The notes under the pieces were generated by a model. That model saw nothing but the letters and a program-made list of their open reading frames with translations, ran no database searches and was not told where the DNA came from. A stretch of 64,000 nt of DNA from Alopecurus myosuroides (Eukaryota; Streptophyta; Magnoliopsida; Poales; Poaceae), in contig CM054063.1 in assembly GCA_028641055.1 (NCBI GenBank), positions 182,224,756 to 182,288,755 of the forward strand, read 5' to 3'. A program made the position numbers and the translations under genes. Shown in pieces: positions 33,266-45,772 of the stretch; the first letter of the stretch is position 1; the number at the start of each line of letters is the position of its first letter.

Positions 33266-34036
33266 TCAATTATTTTCTTTTAAATTTTATTTATTTATGT
33301 TTTATCTTTTCTCTTATAACTTTTGTTTTATAAATCCTTTTAGACTTAATATAATTTCTAAATTATTGCAATAATATTATCTATCTACTAGTAACATTTT
33401 TTAAACATTTCATCACATCTCAAATTTTGAATTTTAAAAAATATGGATAAATCGTTTATAATACTTAACGTCATTTAAAATAAAAATATCAAATAAATGG
33501 AAATGTGACTAATTAAAATTCAAAGAGTTAACTCATTTCTAATATTCTTTCTCAAAACCATTTAACTCATTTTCATAATCAAAATAATTTGGTTTTAAAC
33601 TTGATATATCATTTAAAAATCCTCATAATTAATTTTGGTCATACAAAAATATATTTAATAAACTAAGAATCATCAAATGAAATATCCTTCCTAGTTGAAG
33701 TTGATATGATCCATTTGAATCACATTATTGAAAGTAAAACATTTTAGAAGTAGTATATGAGTTGGAGTCATTTTATATAATAGGTCTTGCTAAAATAAAC
33801 AATGCTTTTAGTAAGGAAATATTGATTTTGAACAAGCTTAAGGGTATTAGGAAAACAAAGGCATATTTGTATTTTCACTTCCAATAACATTGAAATAGGA
33901 AAAAAATATTTCTTTTGTGTTTGAGTTTTATTTGACGTGTGTGGCTTGCATTAACATGAAAACAAAAGTTTTAAATTTTCGTGATTTTTTAACCTTCCAA
34001 AATGGAGGGATGTTACAAACTTGTTTTAATGTAGAG

Positions 34037-34563
34037 ATGGATCCCTTTGAACGATATCAATTTAATATGATGATAAGTCATGAGCCTTTAGCTGCGAATG
34101 GAAACAATTTTGGGGAATGGTTTCATGCTCTGATGGAGGTTCTTTGTGGGTCACATGTCTAGAGATGAGGTTCATGAAAGACCTCATATCCAATGTGACG
34201 TGTGCGTTGTCAAGGAGCTCTTGCACACATGCATTGATGTTGAGCTGGTTGATCGGTTTCGTAACTGTCATCCCTACTATATGGTAGAGGAACTGAAAGC
34301 TCTGTTCACACATCAAGTGCGCAATGAGCGTTATAATCTGACCAGAGAACTCATGAATAGTCAGCTAGCGTTGGGTGAACCCATAAAGTGGTTTGAAATC
34401 ATGATGATCAGATTAGAAAGAAAGCTTAGAGATGTTGGTTTTCCGGAGCACTTCCGTGACATCGTACTAGCATCACTTCCGCAACTCCATGGTTTTGTAA
34501 ACCTTTACAATACCATCGTAGAAGAGTGGCCAGTTAAGATGTTGTTTGCCTTACTCAGGGAAG
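34037..34563 (+). pseudogene. Copia D gag fragment
   Basis: The frame from ATG 34037 (MDPFERYQFNMM, then NGNNFGEWFHALMEVL) ends at TAG 34160-34162. The next frame, open from 34146, continues with MVEELKALFTHQVRNERY and RDIVLASLPQLHGFVNLYN, matching the pattern of a Copia gag (UBN2 type). It is therefore one gag with a frameshift near 34146-34162. The coding sequence is cut at 34563 by an A-family LTR. No protease or pol of D is seen in the window. Confidence 0.6.
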
Positions 34564-35830
34564 TGATACGCCCCAAACGTATCTATAATTTTTGAAGCTA
34601 CATGCTTGTTTTCTACATGTTCTTCCATGTTTTCTATATGTTTTCCTTTGTTTTACGGATGATTTCATGGAGTAACCTATTTTCTACTGTTTTTGTGTTT
34701 CACAAAAGCTCTAAAGAAAATATTCGCCAAATGTCCTGGAAAATTACGGAGATTATTTATTTGCCCAGAACAATGACGTAGTCCAAATGAGAGCCAAAGG
34801 GGAGCCCTGGGGCTAACAGAGGGGTGCCAAAAGTGGCCCACCAAGGCCGTCCCATGGGTCACCTCGTGCCTCTGGGCACCGCGTCTCTTCTCTCTTCGCA
34901 TATAAATTAACTTTAACCTTAAAACGTCAGGGGAGGAGAAATTTTCCACGAAACAGATATATAGGCGTCGTCACGTCGAAAGTCCTATCTAGGGCTTTCG
35001 GAGTCCTGCTCCGGCACCCTGCCGGAGAGGGGGGTTGTCACCAGAGGCCTCTACATCGCCATGATTGCCTCCGGACAGAGGTGTGAGTAGTTCATCTCGG
35101 GACTACGGGTCCATAGCAATAGTTAGATGGGGTTATATCCACTTTGTGCCACCATGTTTAGATCTTGTGAGCTGCCCTACATGATCAAGATCACTATTAT
35201 GTAATTGCTACAAGTTGTGTTTGCTGGGATCTGATGAACCATGAGATTGTGATTATTTTGTTCATGTCATATTGATATGCTCACTTATATCTTTAGAGAT
35301 TTTTAATATTGTCTTGCAATTCTCTCCGGTTTGTATGATTTCCTTGGAAAATTTATTATATGCACGTCCAAGAGAGAGTTTATGGAAGATAGTGGGTTCA
35401 TGACTCCTTTAACCAGCGCCCAAGTGACAAAAACGTGTCGGGGGAGGATGTGTTGTTTCCACTAGGGAGAAAAAACGGTGTTCTTGTCTACGAATGGAAT
35501 TATTGCATACATTACGTATTTTTCTTAATGCATTTCTCTGTTGCACACAAGCAATCATTTCATTGCTGCAACTCAATACTAGCGAGATTTGATGGATAGC
35601 TGTCTCAATGTGGAATTTTAGTAATATATGATGTCGGATGTCGATCTATTAATATTGACGTAATGCCTAGAATTTTAGAACACGTGAACTCTTATCTCGT
35701 CATAATAGTATTGCTATACGTTCATGATTTGTCAATTTTCCAGCTGTAATTTGTTTACCCATCATGTTTATTGTTCTTAGGAGAGACACCACTAGTGAAA
35801 CTATGGCCCATGGTCCTGTTTTCTCATTAA
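34564..35830 (+). repeat. A-family LTR fragment (A2)
   Basis: Starts TGATACGCCCCAAACGTATC, showing the complete LTR start missing at 5031. Similar to the right LTR of A up to CTATGGCCC and TTTTCTCAT near 35827, then it stops. TATA box 34901-34907. It is inserted in the gag of Copia D. No internal sequence follows, so it is a truncated insertion. Confidence 0.8.
34901..34907 (+). promoter_or_regulatory. TATA box of LTR A2
   Basis: TATAAAT in CTTCGCATATAAATTAAC, at the same LTR position as the boxes at 5171 and 28357. Confidence 0.6.
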
Positions 35831-35837
35831 TTTCAAC

Positions 35838-36640
35838 TTCGCAAGGTCCGCAAAGGTTGAAGGTCCGGCACAAGACCTCCCAGGTCGTCCTTCGATGCAC
35901 TAGGATGAGAGGTATACACCGTACATCCGGAGGACCATGCTGCTTATATTTGTCAACATGGTGATTAATGGGATGCCGAAGTTCAACCCATGTGCCATCA
36001 CCGCGCTCGTAGAACGCTAGCGACCGGAGACACACACTTTCCACCTGCCTTCTGGGGAGATGACCGTGACGCTCTAGGCTGTTTCAATGATCACGGCACT
36101 TCCCATCAGGAGGGAACCTATTTGTCGGAACACTGATACTGCGGGGTGGTGTACAGGAATGGTATCATATCTCGGGATAGATCCGGGCATTCCGGGAAGA
36201 GCCGCTGGTTCCCCCTTTGGTTGGATTTGTGAACATTTTTGAAGATTCCTAGAGGATGTAGATGAAGATGTTTTGCAGCGGTATGGCATGGCATACTTGA
36301 GGTATGTCCTTTGTCGTGCTATATTTCCAGACGACAGTGGCTTGATTGCCCCATATATGTGGCTCAAGTTGTTAGCATGTTGGGAGTACAAATAGAGCTG
36401 GGGTACAGCTGAACTAGCTTATTTGTATCGCTAGGTATGACATGGCATGTCGAAGGGGTAAAGTCACACACGATAAGATCCAAAAGGGTAAGAATAAGGT
36501 TGAATGCAATATGGGTGGTTGCTTGGTGCTTCTGTCTGTATGGAGTTGGGAGCATTTCTCAACTGGCAGACCTGTTTCTGATCTGATATGCAGTGGAATG
36601 ACGGTGGTGATCCAGAAAGTCTGGCCACATGGATTCTGAG
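35838..36640 (+). pseudogene. Plant mobile domain (PMD / MAIN-like) fragment, decayed
   Basis: In the frame of 35904 the sequence reads DERYTPYIRRTMLL, FNPCAITALVER, then RPETHTFHLPSGEMTVTL, SMITALPI and GSPFGWICEHF, the characteristic text of the plant mobile domain (PF10536; Arabidopsis MAIN/MAIL proteins and many grass transposons). After a frameshift near 36420 it continues with GGCLVLLSVWSWEHFSTGRP. In-frame stops lie at 35901, 36018, 36075, 36240 and 36393. PMD proteins act in genome stability and silencing; transposon-borne copies are common. Here it lies between LTR A2 and the primer site of Copia C, where the C LTR should be. A captured or left-over fragment, certainly non-functional. 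Confidence 0.75.
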
Positions 36641-36657
36641 ATGAATTAAAGTTCAAT

Positions 36658-36669
36658 TGGTACCAGAGC
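36658..36669 (+). other. Primer-binding site of Copia C
   Basis: TGGTACCAGAGC (tRNA-Met type). A second imperfect copy (GGTACAAGAGCCTCGACT, about 36685-36702) follows, so this region is duplicated. Confidence 0.6.
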
Positions 36670-36735
36670 CTCGACTCTTTTATTGGTACAAGAGCCTCGA
36701 CTGTTTTATTGGGTTAACCGCCTAAGAGTTTTAGT

Positions 36736-38107
36736 ATGGCCACCGAAGGGGAAGCCGCCGCGTCCACGGCTAGTGTTACAATGGATGATATCAAGGAGTT
36801 GAAAGATTCCTTAACCTCATACATGGATGTCAAAATCAAGGATCTGCGAGAAATGTTATTGCAACTCATGAAAGCCAAGGTCCCGGACTCCTCATCATCT
36901 ATTTTCTCCGGAAGAAATTCGGAAGAACAAGGAAGATGCGGAGGAGGATACTGGAAAATATAAAAATGAATTCCAATGTAAGATCAAAACTTCTAAGGGA
37001 TTGGATGATAAGGGCAATTACCACAATGTTGAAGGACGGTAGTCCCCCCATCCCCCCGCCCCACATCCTCATATTAACCCGAGAAGCGAACCTCCTAAAT
37101 TGATGCACATCCTTATGATCATTGGCAATACCTTATGAAAACTTACTTGAACTCTTCTTGAGGTTTTGAGGGTCACTCAAGATGGATACAAGCCTCATGA
37201 ACCCAAGAACTTGACAAGAAGAGAAGTGGTAGATTGCCAACTCAACTACATTGCCTTGTCGATCATTCAACAAGCCGTGGGACCAATCCACATGCCTCAT
37301 CTTCAACAATATTCCACTACCAAGGAAACTTGGGATTCTCTTGTCACCATGTTCATGGGCAATGAGAGCATGCAAAGTAATAGATATGATACCTTGTGCA
37401 ATGAGCTTGAGGGATTCTATATGCTTGATGGTGAGAGCCATGAGAAAATGCACCGAAGAGTCAAGACTCTAGCTACCTCCTTCAGTGCTATTGGCGCTAT
37501 ATATGTTGATGATGCTTGGATCAAGTGGAAGTACATCAATGACCTCTTGCCATTTGAGCCCGTGGATGTGAAGAGCCTTCAAGGTAATCACAACTTTGCT
37601 ACAATGACCTCAACGGAGGTGATGCAAGAGATGGAATCCTTCAAGGTTCAATCAAAGATATCCCATGACACACGTGCTCGTGCTATTGAGATGCACAAAG
37701 GAGTCTTCGTTGCTTTGAAGGCCTAGGTGCTGATCAAGATGATGGATCAACATGAAGAGGTTTCCTTGGAGAAACATTTGTTCCCACTCAAATATCAAGA
37801 ATATGATCTCGTGCTTAAGGATTGCATTGCTCTTGCGGTGAAAAAGTTTTGGAAGAATCCTCCCAAGGCCAAGGCATATGTTGAGGAGAATACCAAGTCT
37901 AGCTATGGAAAAGAAGGGACTTGGAAAGTGAGAGATAGTTTCAATTGTCAAGACAAGTATCAATTTTTTGCCGAATGCCCCTTCGAGAATAGGGAACACC
38001 ATGGAGGAAATCTAGTCCTCAAGGATAATCAAAGGTTCCCAACAAGAAACCTCAATTCAAGAAGAAGCCTTTCAACAAGAAGCCATAGTCTAGATATGTG
38101 CTTATGA
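36736..38107 (+). pseudogene. Copia C gag
   Basis: Starts at ATG 36736 (MATEGEAAASTASVTMDDIK). After a frame loss at about 36960 the UBN2-type gag continues at 37166-37726 (TTKETWDSLVTMFMGNE, LDGESHEKMHRRVKTLAT, DDAWIKWKYINDLLPFEP) and 37727-38107. The zinc knuckle at 37940-37978 has lost two ligands: the first Cys is Phe and the His is Gln. Stops at 36961 and 37724 and a frameshift make it non-functional. Confidence 0.75.
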
Positions 38108-39180
38108 CTTAAGAAGATTATGACACCGATGATGAAGAGGAAGAAGAAACCACAAGTGGAGTGGCCGCTATTGCTATTGCATATTCATCATCCTCGTCTC
38201 TCTTTGAATATCCCAATGAGAATCTTCCTCAACCCTCCGCCAAGTGCTTCATGGCTAAGTCCACGGAGGTATCATCTTCTTCTTCCACTAAACTTGCTAG
38301 GTCTAGTGTTAAAGATGAAATTGCTTCCTTAAACATGTATATGACAAACTTGCAAGGGGAGAACAAAAAGTATTTCACCCTTCTCATGAGTCAATTGGGA
38401 GAGTCCCAATAGGATCTTGAGAAGAAATGTGAAACCGAGAGGAATGATTGCTTTGAGAATGGTTCCCTCTCTAATGCTCTTGAGGATGAACATGAGCTTC
38501 GAGTATCTCTTGAGAAGAGACTTGAATCTATTAAAGTGTCACATAATAAGTCAATTTCTAAGATCACTAAAGAACGTGACCATGCTATTGCTAAATATAA
38601 GAGAACTAAAAGTAAGAAGGTTGAGTTTGGTGTTGGTCATGAAAAACTAATCGAGGAGCTAGAGAAGCTCACCGAGGCTCACAAGGATTTGGAAAGAGAA
38701 CTCTCTACCCTCAACAAGTCTCGTGAACAAGTTCAAACTCAATTTAATGTTCCTAGTACTTATACTTCTTCTTGTGACCATGCAAATATTATTGAGGCGA
38801 ATGCTAGGTTGAGGGATGAGCTAGCAAGAATCAAGGGCAGGGCCCTAGTGTTGAGAAGGTTGTGGCTTCTAAGCCGCAAGTGGTTGCTCCTAGACCACAA
38901 GTTAGCGAGCAAGGTATTTTCTATGTAGCCAAGATTAAGAACAAGAAGAATAAGAACAAGAACAAGGACAAGCCCGCACAAGCAAAGAAGAACCTTGGTG
39001 TGAGTGGTATTGTCATTAGGGACAACACTACTCGTAGAAACTCCGAGGGAACTGACAATCCACACCATTTCCTATTTGTTGATTATTATGGTGTTGTGAA
39101 GCTAAATATGTTGGTCATATTGAGGGTTACATTGATTACTCTATTTGGGATCCAAAGACCCTTGTTTCTAACATGAGAGG
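38108..39180 (+). pseudogene. Copia C coiled-coil spacer
   Basis: Fragments at 38161-38412 and 38536-38928 encode Glu/Lys/Leu-rich text (KLIEELEKLTEAHKDLERE, CDHANIIEANARLRDELAR) typical of the SIRE/Maximus spacer. A Lys/Asn-rich stretch follows (about 38930-38980). Several frame changes. Confidence 0.65.
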
Positions 39181-39224
39181 ACCCTCCTCGGGTCCTAACT
39201 CAAGTAAATGATTCCTTGTAGGGC

Positions 39225-39721
39225 TATGATTCCGGTAGTGCAAAATGGATACTTGATAGTGGGTGTACAAGTCATATGACCGGAAGCAAAGAAATTGTGA
39301 TGGGGTTAAGGCCAAATCTAAATCAAGAAACCTCACTTATGGAGACAAGTCCAAGTCTGAGGTAATGGGGTTTGGCAAGGTGGTTTTTGCTCCCAATATC
39401 ACCCTTGAAAATGTCAGGCTTGTCGAATCCCTTGGTTTCAATTTGATTTCAGTTCGTGCTTTAGGGAAGATGGGATTTTACGTCTTCTTTGATCCTGACA
39501 AGGTGATCATCTGGTGGAGTAAGTCACTTGATGTTTCTTATGTTGGGCATGTCGAAAATGAGTTGTATGTGGTGGACTTTTTCGAGTCCATCAACTCTCA
39601 AACAATGTATCTCTTCGGTAAGGCCGACATGGGGTGGTTGTGGCATCGCCGCTTATCCAATGTAAACATGAGAACTTTGCAAAGTCTCCACAAGGGTGGT
39701 CACATCCTTGGACTAAAATAA
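39225..39721 (+). pseudogene. Copia C protease and integrase zinc region
   Basis: The catalytic D-S-G is at 39255-39263 (KWILDSGCTSHMTGS). A frameshift at about 39295 leads to the frame of 39263-39721, with VMGFGKVVFAPN and VESLGFNLISVRALG. Then MGWLWHRRLSNVNM, where the second His of the integrase HHCC motif (usually LAHVGM-like) is replaced. TAA at 39719-39721. Confidence 0.75.
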
Positions 39722-39769
39722 AAGGTTTCCTTTGCCAAAGATTGTGTTTGTAGGGCTTGTGTTGAAGGA

Positions 39770-40594
39770 GTGATGCACGGCGTCTACCATAAAGCCAGGA
39801 CTATCATTTCATCAAAGAGGATCTTGGAGCTTCTCCATGTTGATCTCTTTTGTGCCATGACCGAGGCAAGTCTTGGAGGCAAGAAGTATTTCTTGGTAAT
39901 AGTGGATGACTATTCAAGATACACTTGGGTATATTTATTCAAGTCAAAGAGTGAGACCCAACAAACCGTCATCGACTTCTTCAATCAAGTGCAACGTCAA
40001 CACAATCTTCCTATCTTGGCCATTCAGAGTGATAATGGCTCCGAGTTGAAGAACTACACCCTTAATGAGTTCCTAAGTGAAGAAGGTATTCATCATGAAT
40101 ATTCCGCTGCATATACCCCTCAACAAAATGGTGTATCCGAGAAGAAGAATCAGACTTTATTGGATATGGCAAGGACCATGTTGGTGGAGTTTAACTCTCC
40201 CCAATACCTTTGGGCCGAAGCCATATCCACCGCTTGTCATTCGTCAAACCGGCTCTACATTCGCAAGGGATTAGTGAAGACTCCATATCAGATCCTCATC
40301 GGAAACAAACCCAAGATCTCCTACTTACATGTTTTCGGTTGTAAGTGTTTCTATTTGATCAAGGGTGTTTGTTTGTCTAAATTCCAAGCTAAAACGATGG
40401 AGGGTACATTTGTTGGTTATAATGCCGAATACCACACTTATAGAGTCTTTGACAAGTCATCACGGATTGTCATTGAGTCTTGTAGTGTGGTATTCGAAGA
40501 AAATGATGGCTCCCAAGTTGGGCAATTTCGTGTTTCCGATGTAGATGTTGAAATGCCTCAAGAAGCCATAGGAAGGATGGGTGTGGGATTCTAA
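39770..40594 (+). pseudogene. Copia C integrase core (long open frame)
   Basis: 274 open codons. The rve core has its three acidic residues in LLHVDLF, AIQSDNGSE and NGVSEKKN, with the usual spacing, followed by YLWAEAISTACHSSNRLY and the C-terminal TMEGTFVGYNAEYHTYRVFD. The core itself is intact, but it is cut off from the zinc domain by the stop at 39719 and ends at TAA 40592-40594. Confidence 0.8.
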
Positions 40595-41065
40595 CGGCCC
40601 ATCGAGGGACACCTTGTGGCGACTAGAGAAGAACTATTCTCTACTCAAGTGGAGCCCCGTTTACATTAGAAGATTAAGCCCACGGAGAAAGTGTTGCACA
40701 AACCCGAGAACAAGTTCAAGACCCTCCCATTGTTGACCAAGTTAATATGCAAGAACCAACAACTTCTACTCCTCAAGCTAGCAAAAGTCAAGGCCAATAT
40801 CAACATTCCTCATCTCAAGTTGATGCAAGTCATGACGATGATGATGTTGATGATCAAGGACAACATTACGGTCAATATGGGAACTCAAATGATCAAATGA
40901 TTCCTCCTTGCAATATTGAGGAGATTGAAGCCCGTCATGCTAGAAGGATAAGAAAATCCTTTAAGCGCATTGATGCATCCGATAACAAGGTTTTAGAAGA
41001 TGTTCAAAACAAGAGGTACACAAGAGATCAATTGGCGCTTTAGTGAGCATCAAACTCACATATAA

Positions 41066-41495
41066 ATGGTGGAACCAAAGAAAGTATATGAAGCTCTTGA
41101 AGACTCGGATTTGTTGGAGGCTATGCATGATGAGCTCAATAACTTTGAGCGCAATAAATTTTGGAAGCTAGTTGAGAAGCGTAAAGATTGCCACACTGTT
41201 ATTGGCACCAAGTGGTTATTCAAGAACAAGCAAAATGAGCATGCTATTGTTGTGAGGGACAAGGAAAGATTGGTGGCTCAAGGCTAAACTCAAGTGGAAG
41301 GCATTGACTTTAATGAAACTTATGCTCATGTGGCTCGTCTTGAGTCCATCTGTATCCTCCTTGCATATGCTTCTTCTCACAACTTTAAATTGCAACAAAT
41401 GGATGTCAAGAGTGCCTTCTTAATGGTCCCTTGAAAGAGGAGGTATATGTTAAGCAACCTCCGGGTTTCGAGAACCCAAACTTCCCTAACCATGT
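41066..41495 (+). pseudogene. Copia C reverse transcriptase, N-terminal fragment
   Basis: Reads LEAMHDELNNFERNKFW, GTKWLFKNKQNEHA and RLVAQG, then a TAA (41285-41287) and further RT text (LQQMDVKSAF, then after a one-base loss QPPGFENP). The domain is broken off at 41495, in the codons for NHV, by the insertion of E. The YVDD box is absent from the window. Confidence 0.8.
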
Positions 41496-43094
41496 TGATT
41501 TGGTGCAGATCTTGCACTCGTTGGGAGACCCCAAGAGGAAGGTATGATGGCACAACATCAGTTTTCCCTCAGAAAGAAACCAAGGTTGAATCGACCAGTA
41601 GGAGGAAGGAGTAACTTCAGAAGGTTGATGTAGTTGAGATGGTAGGGCGCACTACCGGTTCAGCAGCAACACGGAACCTACACAACACAATCAAATCACT
41701 TTGCCCCAACGAAGCAGTGAGGTTTTCAATCCCACCGGTTTTGCTGAACACAAAGAGTTTAAACGTATGGTGTGGAAAACAATATGAAAATAGTAAGAAA
41801 ATAGTAGCAACAGTGTGAAAACAATAATTGCAGTGGTTGTATTATCAGTATGAGAAAATGGACCGGGGTCCACAGTTCACTAGTAGTGCATCTCCATAGA
41901 AAATAAATAACATGTGTGGTGAACAAATTACAGCTGGGCAATTGATAGAAATGCAGGCTGCACCGTAGTGCATATGCAAGACATAAAGATTACTATGTGA
42001 TTCATGCAGGCATTACAACAAAATACATAGACCGTCATCCAACTTCATCTATGAATAACAATCCACTCTCCGAATATCATCCAAAGAAACGCTGGGTATT
42101 AAGTTGCAAGTAAAAGATAATTGCAGCAAGCAAAGTGTGTAATGTAAACAATCTAAACAAAGTAAACATCATTGTTTTCTCCCTAATGGAAAAGGCACAT
42201 CCTCCATCTGTCACGTTTATGTCACTCGAGCACAGATGAAAAGGAGGCATGAACCCACTATCGAGCATAAATACTCCCTCTTGGAGTCATTAGAATCTAC
42301 TTGGCCAGAGCATCTACTAACAACGGAGAGCATGCAAGATCATAAATAACATATGCATGAAGATAACATGATAGATTGATAATCAGAAGACATAGCATTC
42401 AACATTCATCGGATCCCAGCAAACACAGCATGTAGCATTACAATAAGATGATCTCGATCATGTGAGGCAGCTCACGAGATCTAAACATGAGGCATGAAGT
42501 GGATAAGACAACCATCTAGCTACTGATATGGACCCGTAGTCCAGGTATGAACTACTCACGCATCACTTCGGAGGAGGGCCTGGTGGTGTAGACCCCTCTG
42601 GTGATGAATTTCCCTCCCGGTAGGGTGCCGGGGAGAGCTCTAGACCCCCTGATATCGGGTTGACGATGACGATAGCCTCGGGTGTTTCTCGGGAAGAAGT
42701 AGTATATATTTCGTGTTGACGTATCGAGGGGAATAAATAGGTGAAAGGGTGATGGCGGTGGACGCCCGAGGGGCCCACACCACCCCCAGGCAAGGCCTGG
42801 GGGCGCGCCGCCCTATGGTATGGCCCCACTCCGGGCCTCTTCGGGACTCCGTGGAACCTTCGGGATTTCTAAGACTTTCAAGATTCGAATTTTCCAATTC
42901 CGAGAATATTTCTAGAACAAATTTTCTGAAACTAAAAACATCAGAAAACAGGGAACTGGCTCTTTGTGGCATCTTGTCAATAGGATAGTCCCGGAAATCG
43001 ATAAAAATGACATAAAGTGTATAGAAAACATGTAGCAAATAACATGAAAACAACATGGAACATTATAAATTAAGGATACGTTTATGACGTATCA
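41496..43094 (-). repeat. 3' LTR of E (1,599 bp)
   Basis: Plus-strand ends TGATTTGGTGCAG and GACGTATCA. Shares long blocks with 46592-47606, the other LTR. A GC-rich patch is at 42740-42850. Confidence 0.85.
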
Positions 43095-45772
43095 ACATCC
43101 CCAAGCTTAGTTCCTACTCGTCCTCGAGTACGTAAACGATAAAAAACACATAATTTCTGAGGTGACATGCTACCAACATAAACTTGATCATCATAGTAAT
43201 GTAAAGCATAATGAATCAATACTAAAAGACGATCCACTGTGCAAAGTATATTAAAGATGATTTAAGCTTCAAAAACAACAATATAATCATCGAAGGCATC
43301 AAAACTCTCACAACAACTCTTGTTAGGATCAAGTCAAGTGACAACAATATGCACGTAAGAAAATCATTCAAATAATTGTGCACTCAAAACAAGCAAGCAT
43401 TCTGTATTGGTTCCTGGAACCAGGATGCTGTGGCTAAAAGAACATTATGGGGGGTTTGGATGGTCAATGGAAGAAAGTCTCACACAACTAAAAGTGATCA
43501 TTAGACAAGAGGAAGTCTTATAATAGAAGTTGTGCAAGGAGTAGTGATTGCCACACAACGGATGCATATAGAGCTATAAGTGTATGAAAGCTCTCCAATG
43601 GAAATAGTGGGGGTGCATCCAACTTGCTTGCTCACGAAGACCTAGAGCTCTTTTGAGGAGGCTCATCATTGGAATATACAAGACAAGTTCTATAATGTAA
43701 GTTCCCCACATAGTTATGCAAGTCGTAATATGAAAACACTCTCCAAAGTGAAGTAATGATGCTAAACAAGCACAAGTGTGGAATAAATGATAATAGTGTT
43801 GCCCCCTCTCTCTTTATTTTCTCTCTTTTGCCTCTCTTTTTTTGTTTGGGCTTTTTCTCCTCTTTTATCTTTTTTTTGATATATAACCTCACTAGTAAGG
43901 GAAACACTCTATTTTACAATGAATCATCACGCTTTTAGTACTCATAACTCAAACTGAAATATCTCTGATGCAAATAAAACTAAATGATTCTGCCAGTGTA
44001 GCAGTATGCAAAATAACAATGAAGCATGAAAAGTAACATAATTATGATGGATGTTGTATGGAAATATATCTCGGAATGGTTATGGAAATGCCATGGTAGG
44101 TAGGTATGGTGGATGTTTTGAGGAAGATAATTTTTGGCTTATGTGTAGAAGAACAAAGTTCTCCCACGGTGTTTGGATGCACTGGCGAAGTTTGCGCCAA
44201 CTCTCAATGTGAGAATGAGAAATGCACACTACCGAAGAGGCTAGCAAATCTGGATGGTCGAAGTGCCAGAAAATCGCAACATAAAACTCACAAGTTAAAA
44301 GATTCCAAATAAAATCATGATCTCACAAGGCATAATGAAAATCACTCCAAGAGGGTCTGTGGCATTAACAAGTCACTGTTAGCTACCCCGACCATAGCGC
44401 GTAACAAAAAGCCATTACGATTGCTATCAGCAAAGGAAGTCATATACCGTTATCCTATCAACTGGTTATTTGAGTCTGACACAGTTTCCAGCTTCTAGAC
44501 CAACCATTACTTATTTTTACTTTACTAAACCAGAAAGTTTACCATTAAGCATATTAATATCTCAAAACAACAGCAAATAATAGAGTGAAACAGTTTAGCG
44601 ATCTACCAGAATATGCAAGCTTTTCCGTCATACCATCTACCACACATAGCCTTTTCTAGTTCCAACAAGCACCATACAAAATATGTTTTAACAAAAACAC
44701 TCTAAATGATACAGCAAGCAAGCATGATAGTACTCACATAACTCTACTAAAACTAACATCTCTGAAATAGAGATGCATAAAAACAGGAGCTAAACAGGAA
44801 TTTTGCTGCAGCTAGAAGAAAAACTAAGAATACGAGCATAACGAGTATTCAAATGAAAAAGCGGAGCGTGTCTCTCTCCCAAACAAGGATGCTAGGTTCC
44901 AACGATGTTTATTACAGCAAGGAATACAAAATAAAACAAAATAAAAACAAACAGACGCTCCAAGTAAATTTAATATGATGTGACCGAATAAAAATATAGT
45001 TTCACTAGAAGTGACCTGATAAATTGTTGATGAAGAAGGGGATGTCTTGGGCATCCACAAGCTTAGATGTTTGAGTCTTCTTAGAATTTTCTGGGATGAA
45101 CCACGGGGGCATCCCCAAGCTTTGACCTTGCACTCTTCTTGATCACATTATATCACCCTCTTCTCTTGATCCTTGAAAACTTCCTTCACACCACAATCAA
45201 AGAGTAATTTGCATTAGAGGGTTAGTGCAACAATAAAAATGCATGTTTTTTGTATGGGCACAATTTCTATTGATAATTTTAAACATTAGCTACAGCCACT
45301 GATGTTTCGTGAAGCAAAGAAATCCACTTGACATAGTAAAAGAGCAAATGCAAGAAAAATGGGAGAATCTGCCAAAACCAGAACTGTCTATAAAGATGAT
45401 TTTTTTTCGGGGCACTTACGTCGCTCAGATCAAAAAAATTAAGGAACAAAAAAGTTTCGGAATTAGCTAAGTAATAAGCAGAAAATATTTCAGCTCATTC
45501 AGATCTTTTTAGATTTTATACGAATTTTTTTACGGTGGACAGCGGAAATCTGTTTCCTGCGTAGAAATCCAAAACCAACTCCAACTTTCGTCAGAAACTT
45601 TACTTGGCACAACTAAAACATGAAAAAAAAAAGATACAAAGGAGTTGCTATAGAAGTATACAACCCCTTGACTCAAAGAAAACAGAGAAAAACACAGCAA
45701 AATTAAATCATGGGTTATCTCCCAAGAAGTGCTTTTCTTTAACACCTTTTAGATAGGCCCAGAAAAGTGGAT
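43095..45772 (-). other. Non-coding spacer of E
   Basis: AT-rich, no protein motif on either strand. Its left end, ACATCCCCAAGCTTAG on the plus strand, is the reverse complement of the AAGCTTGGGGATGT junction seen before the right LTR of A. Confidence 0.6.

Larger units (their letters stand above)
29715..34017 (-). mobile_element. S2: second solo LTR of the LARD-like family, carrying a Helitron
   Basis: Starts TGTAGGGTTCCCACA and ends GGAGGGATGTTACA, like S1. AACTT stands on both sides (29710-29714 and 34018-34022), a clean 5-bp target-site duplication. Without the 311-bp Helitron the LTR is about 3.99 kb. It shares with S1 and F the GC-rich core (about 32560-33260) and the paired TGACGTCA motif, but holds its own minisatellite (30554-30900) and is clearly diverged. 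No internal region is present. Confidence 0.85.
36656..41495 (+). mobile_element. Copia C: SIRE/Maximus-like element, lacking its 5' LTR and cut in RT
   Basis: Primer site, gag, coiled-coil spacer, protease, integrase and the start of RT follow in Copia order. No LTR stands in front (PMD fragment instead). Element E interrupts RT at 41496; the rest of C, if present, lies to the right of the window. Related to Copia B but distinct in sequence. Confidence 0.8.

Noticed and set aside
35761..35964. 66-codon ORF spanning LTR A2 and the PMD fragment
   Set aside because: Chance frame across the junction of two unrelated sequences.
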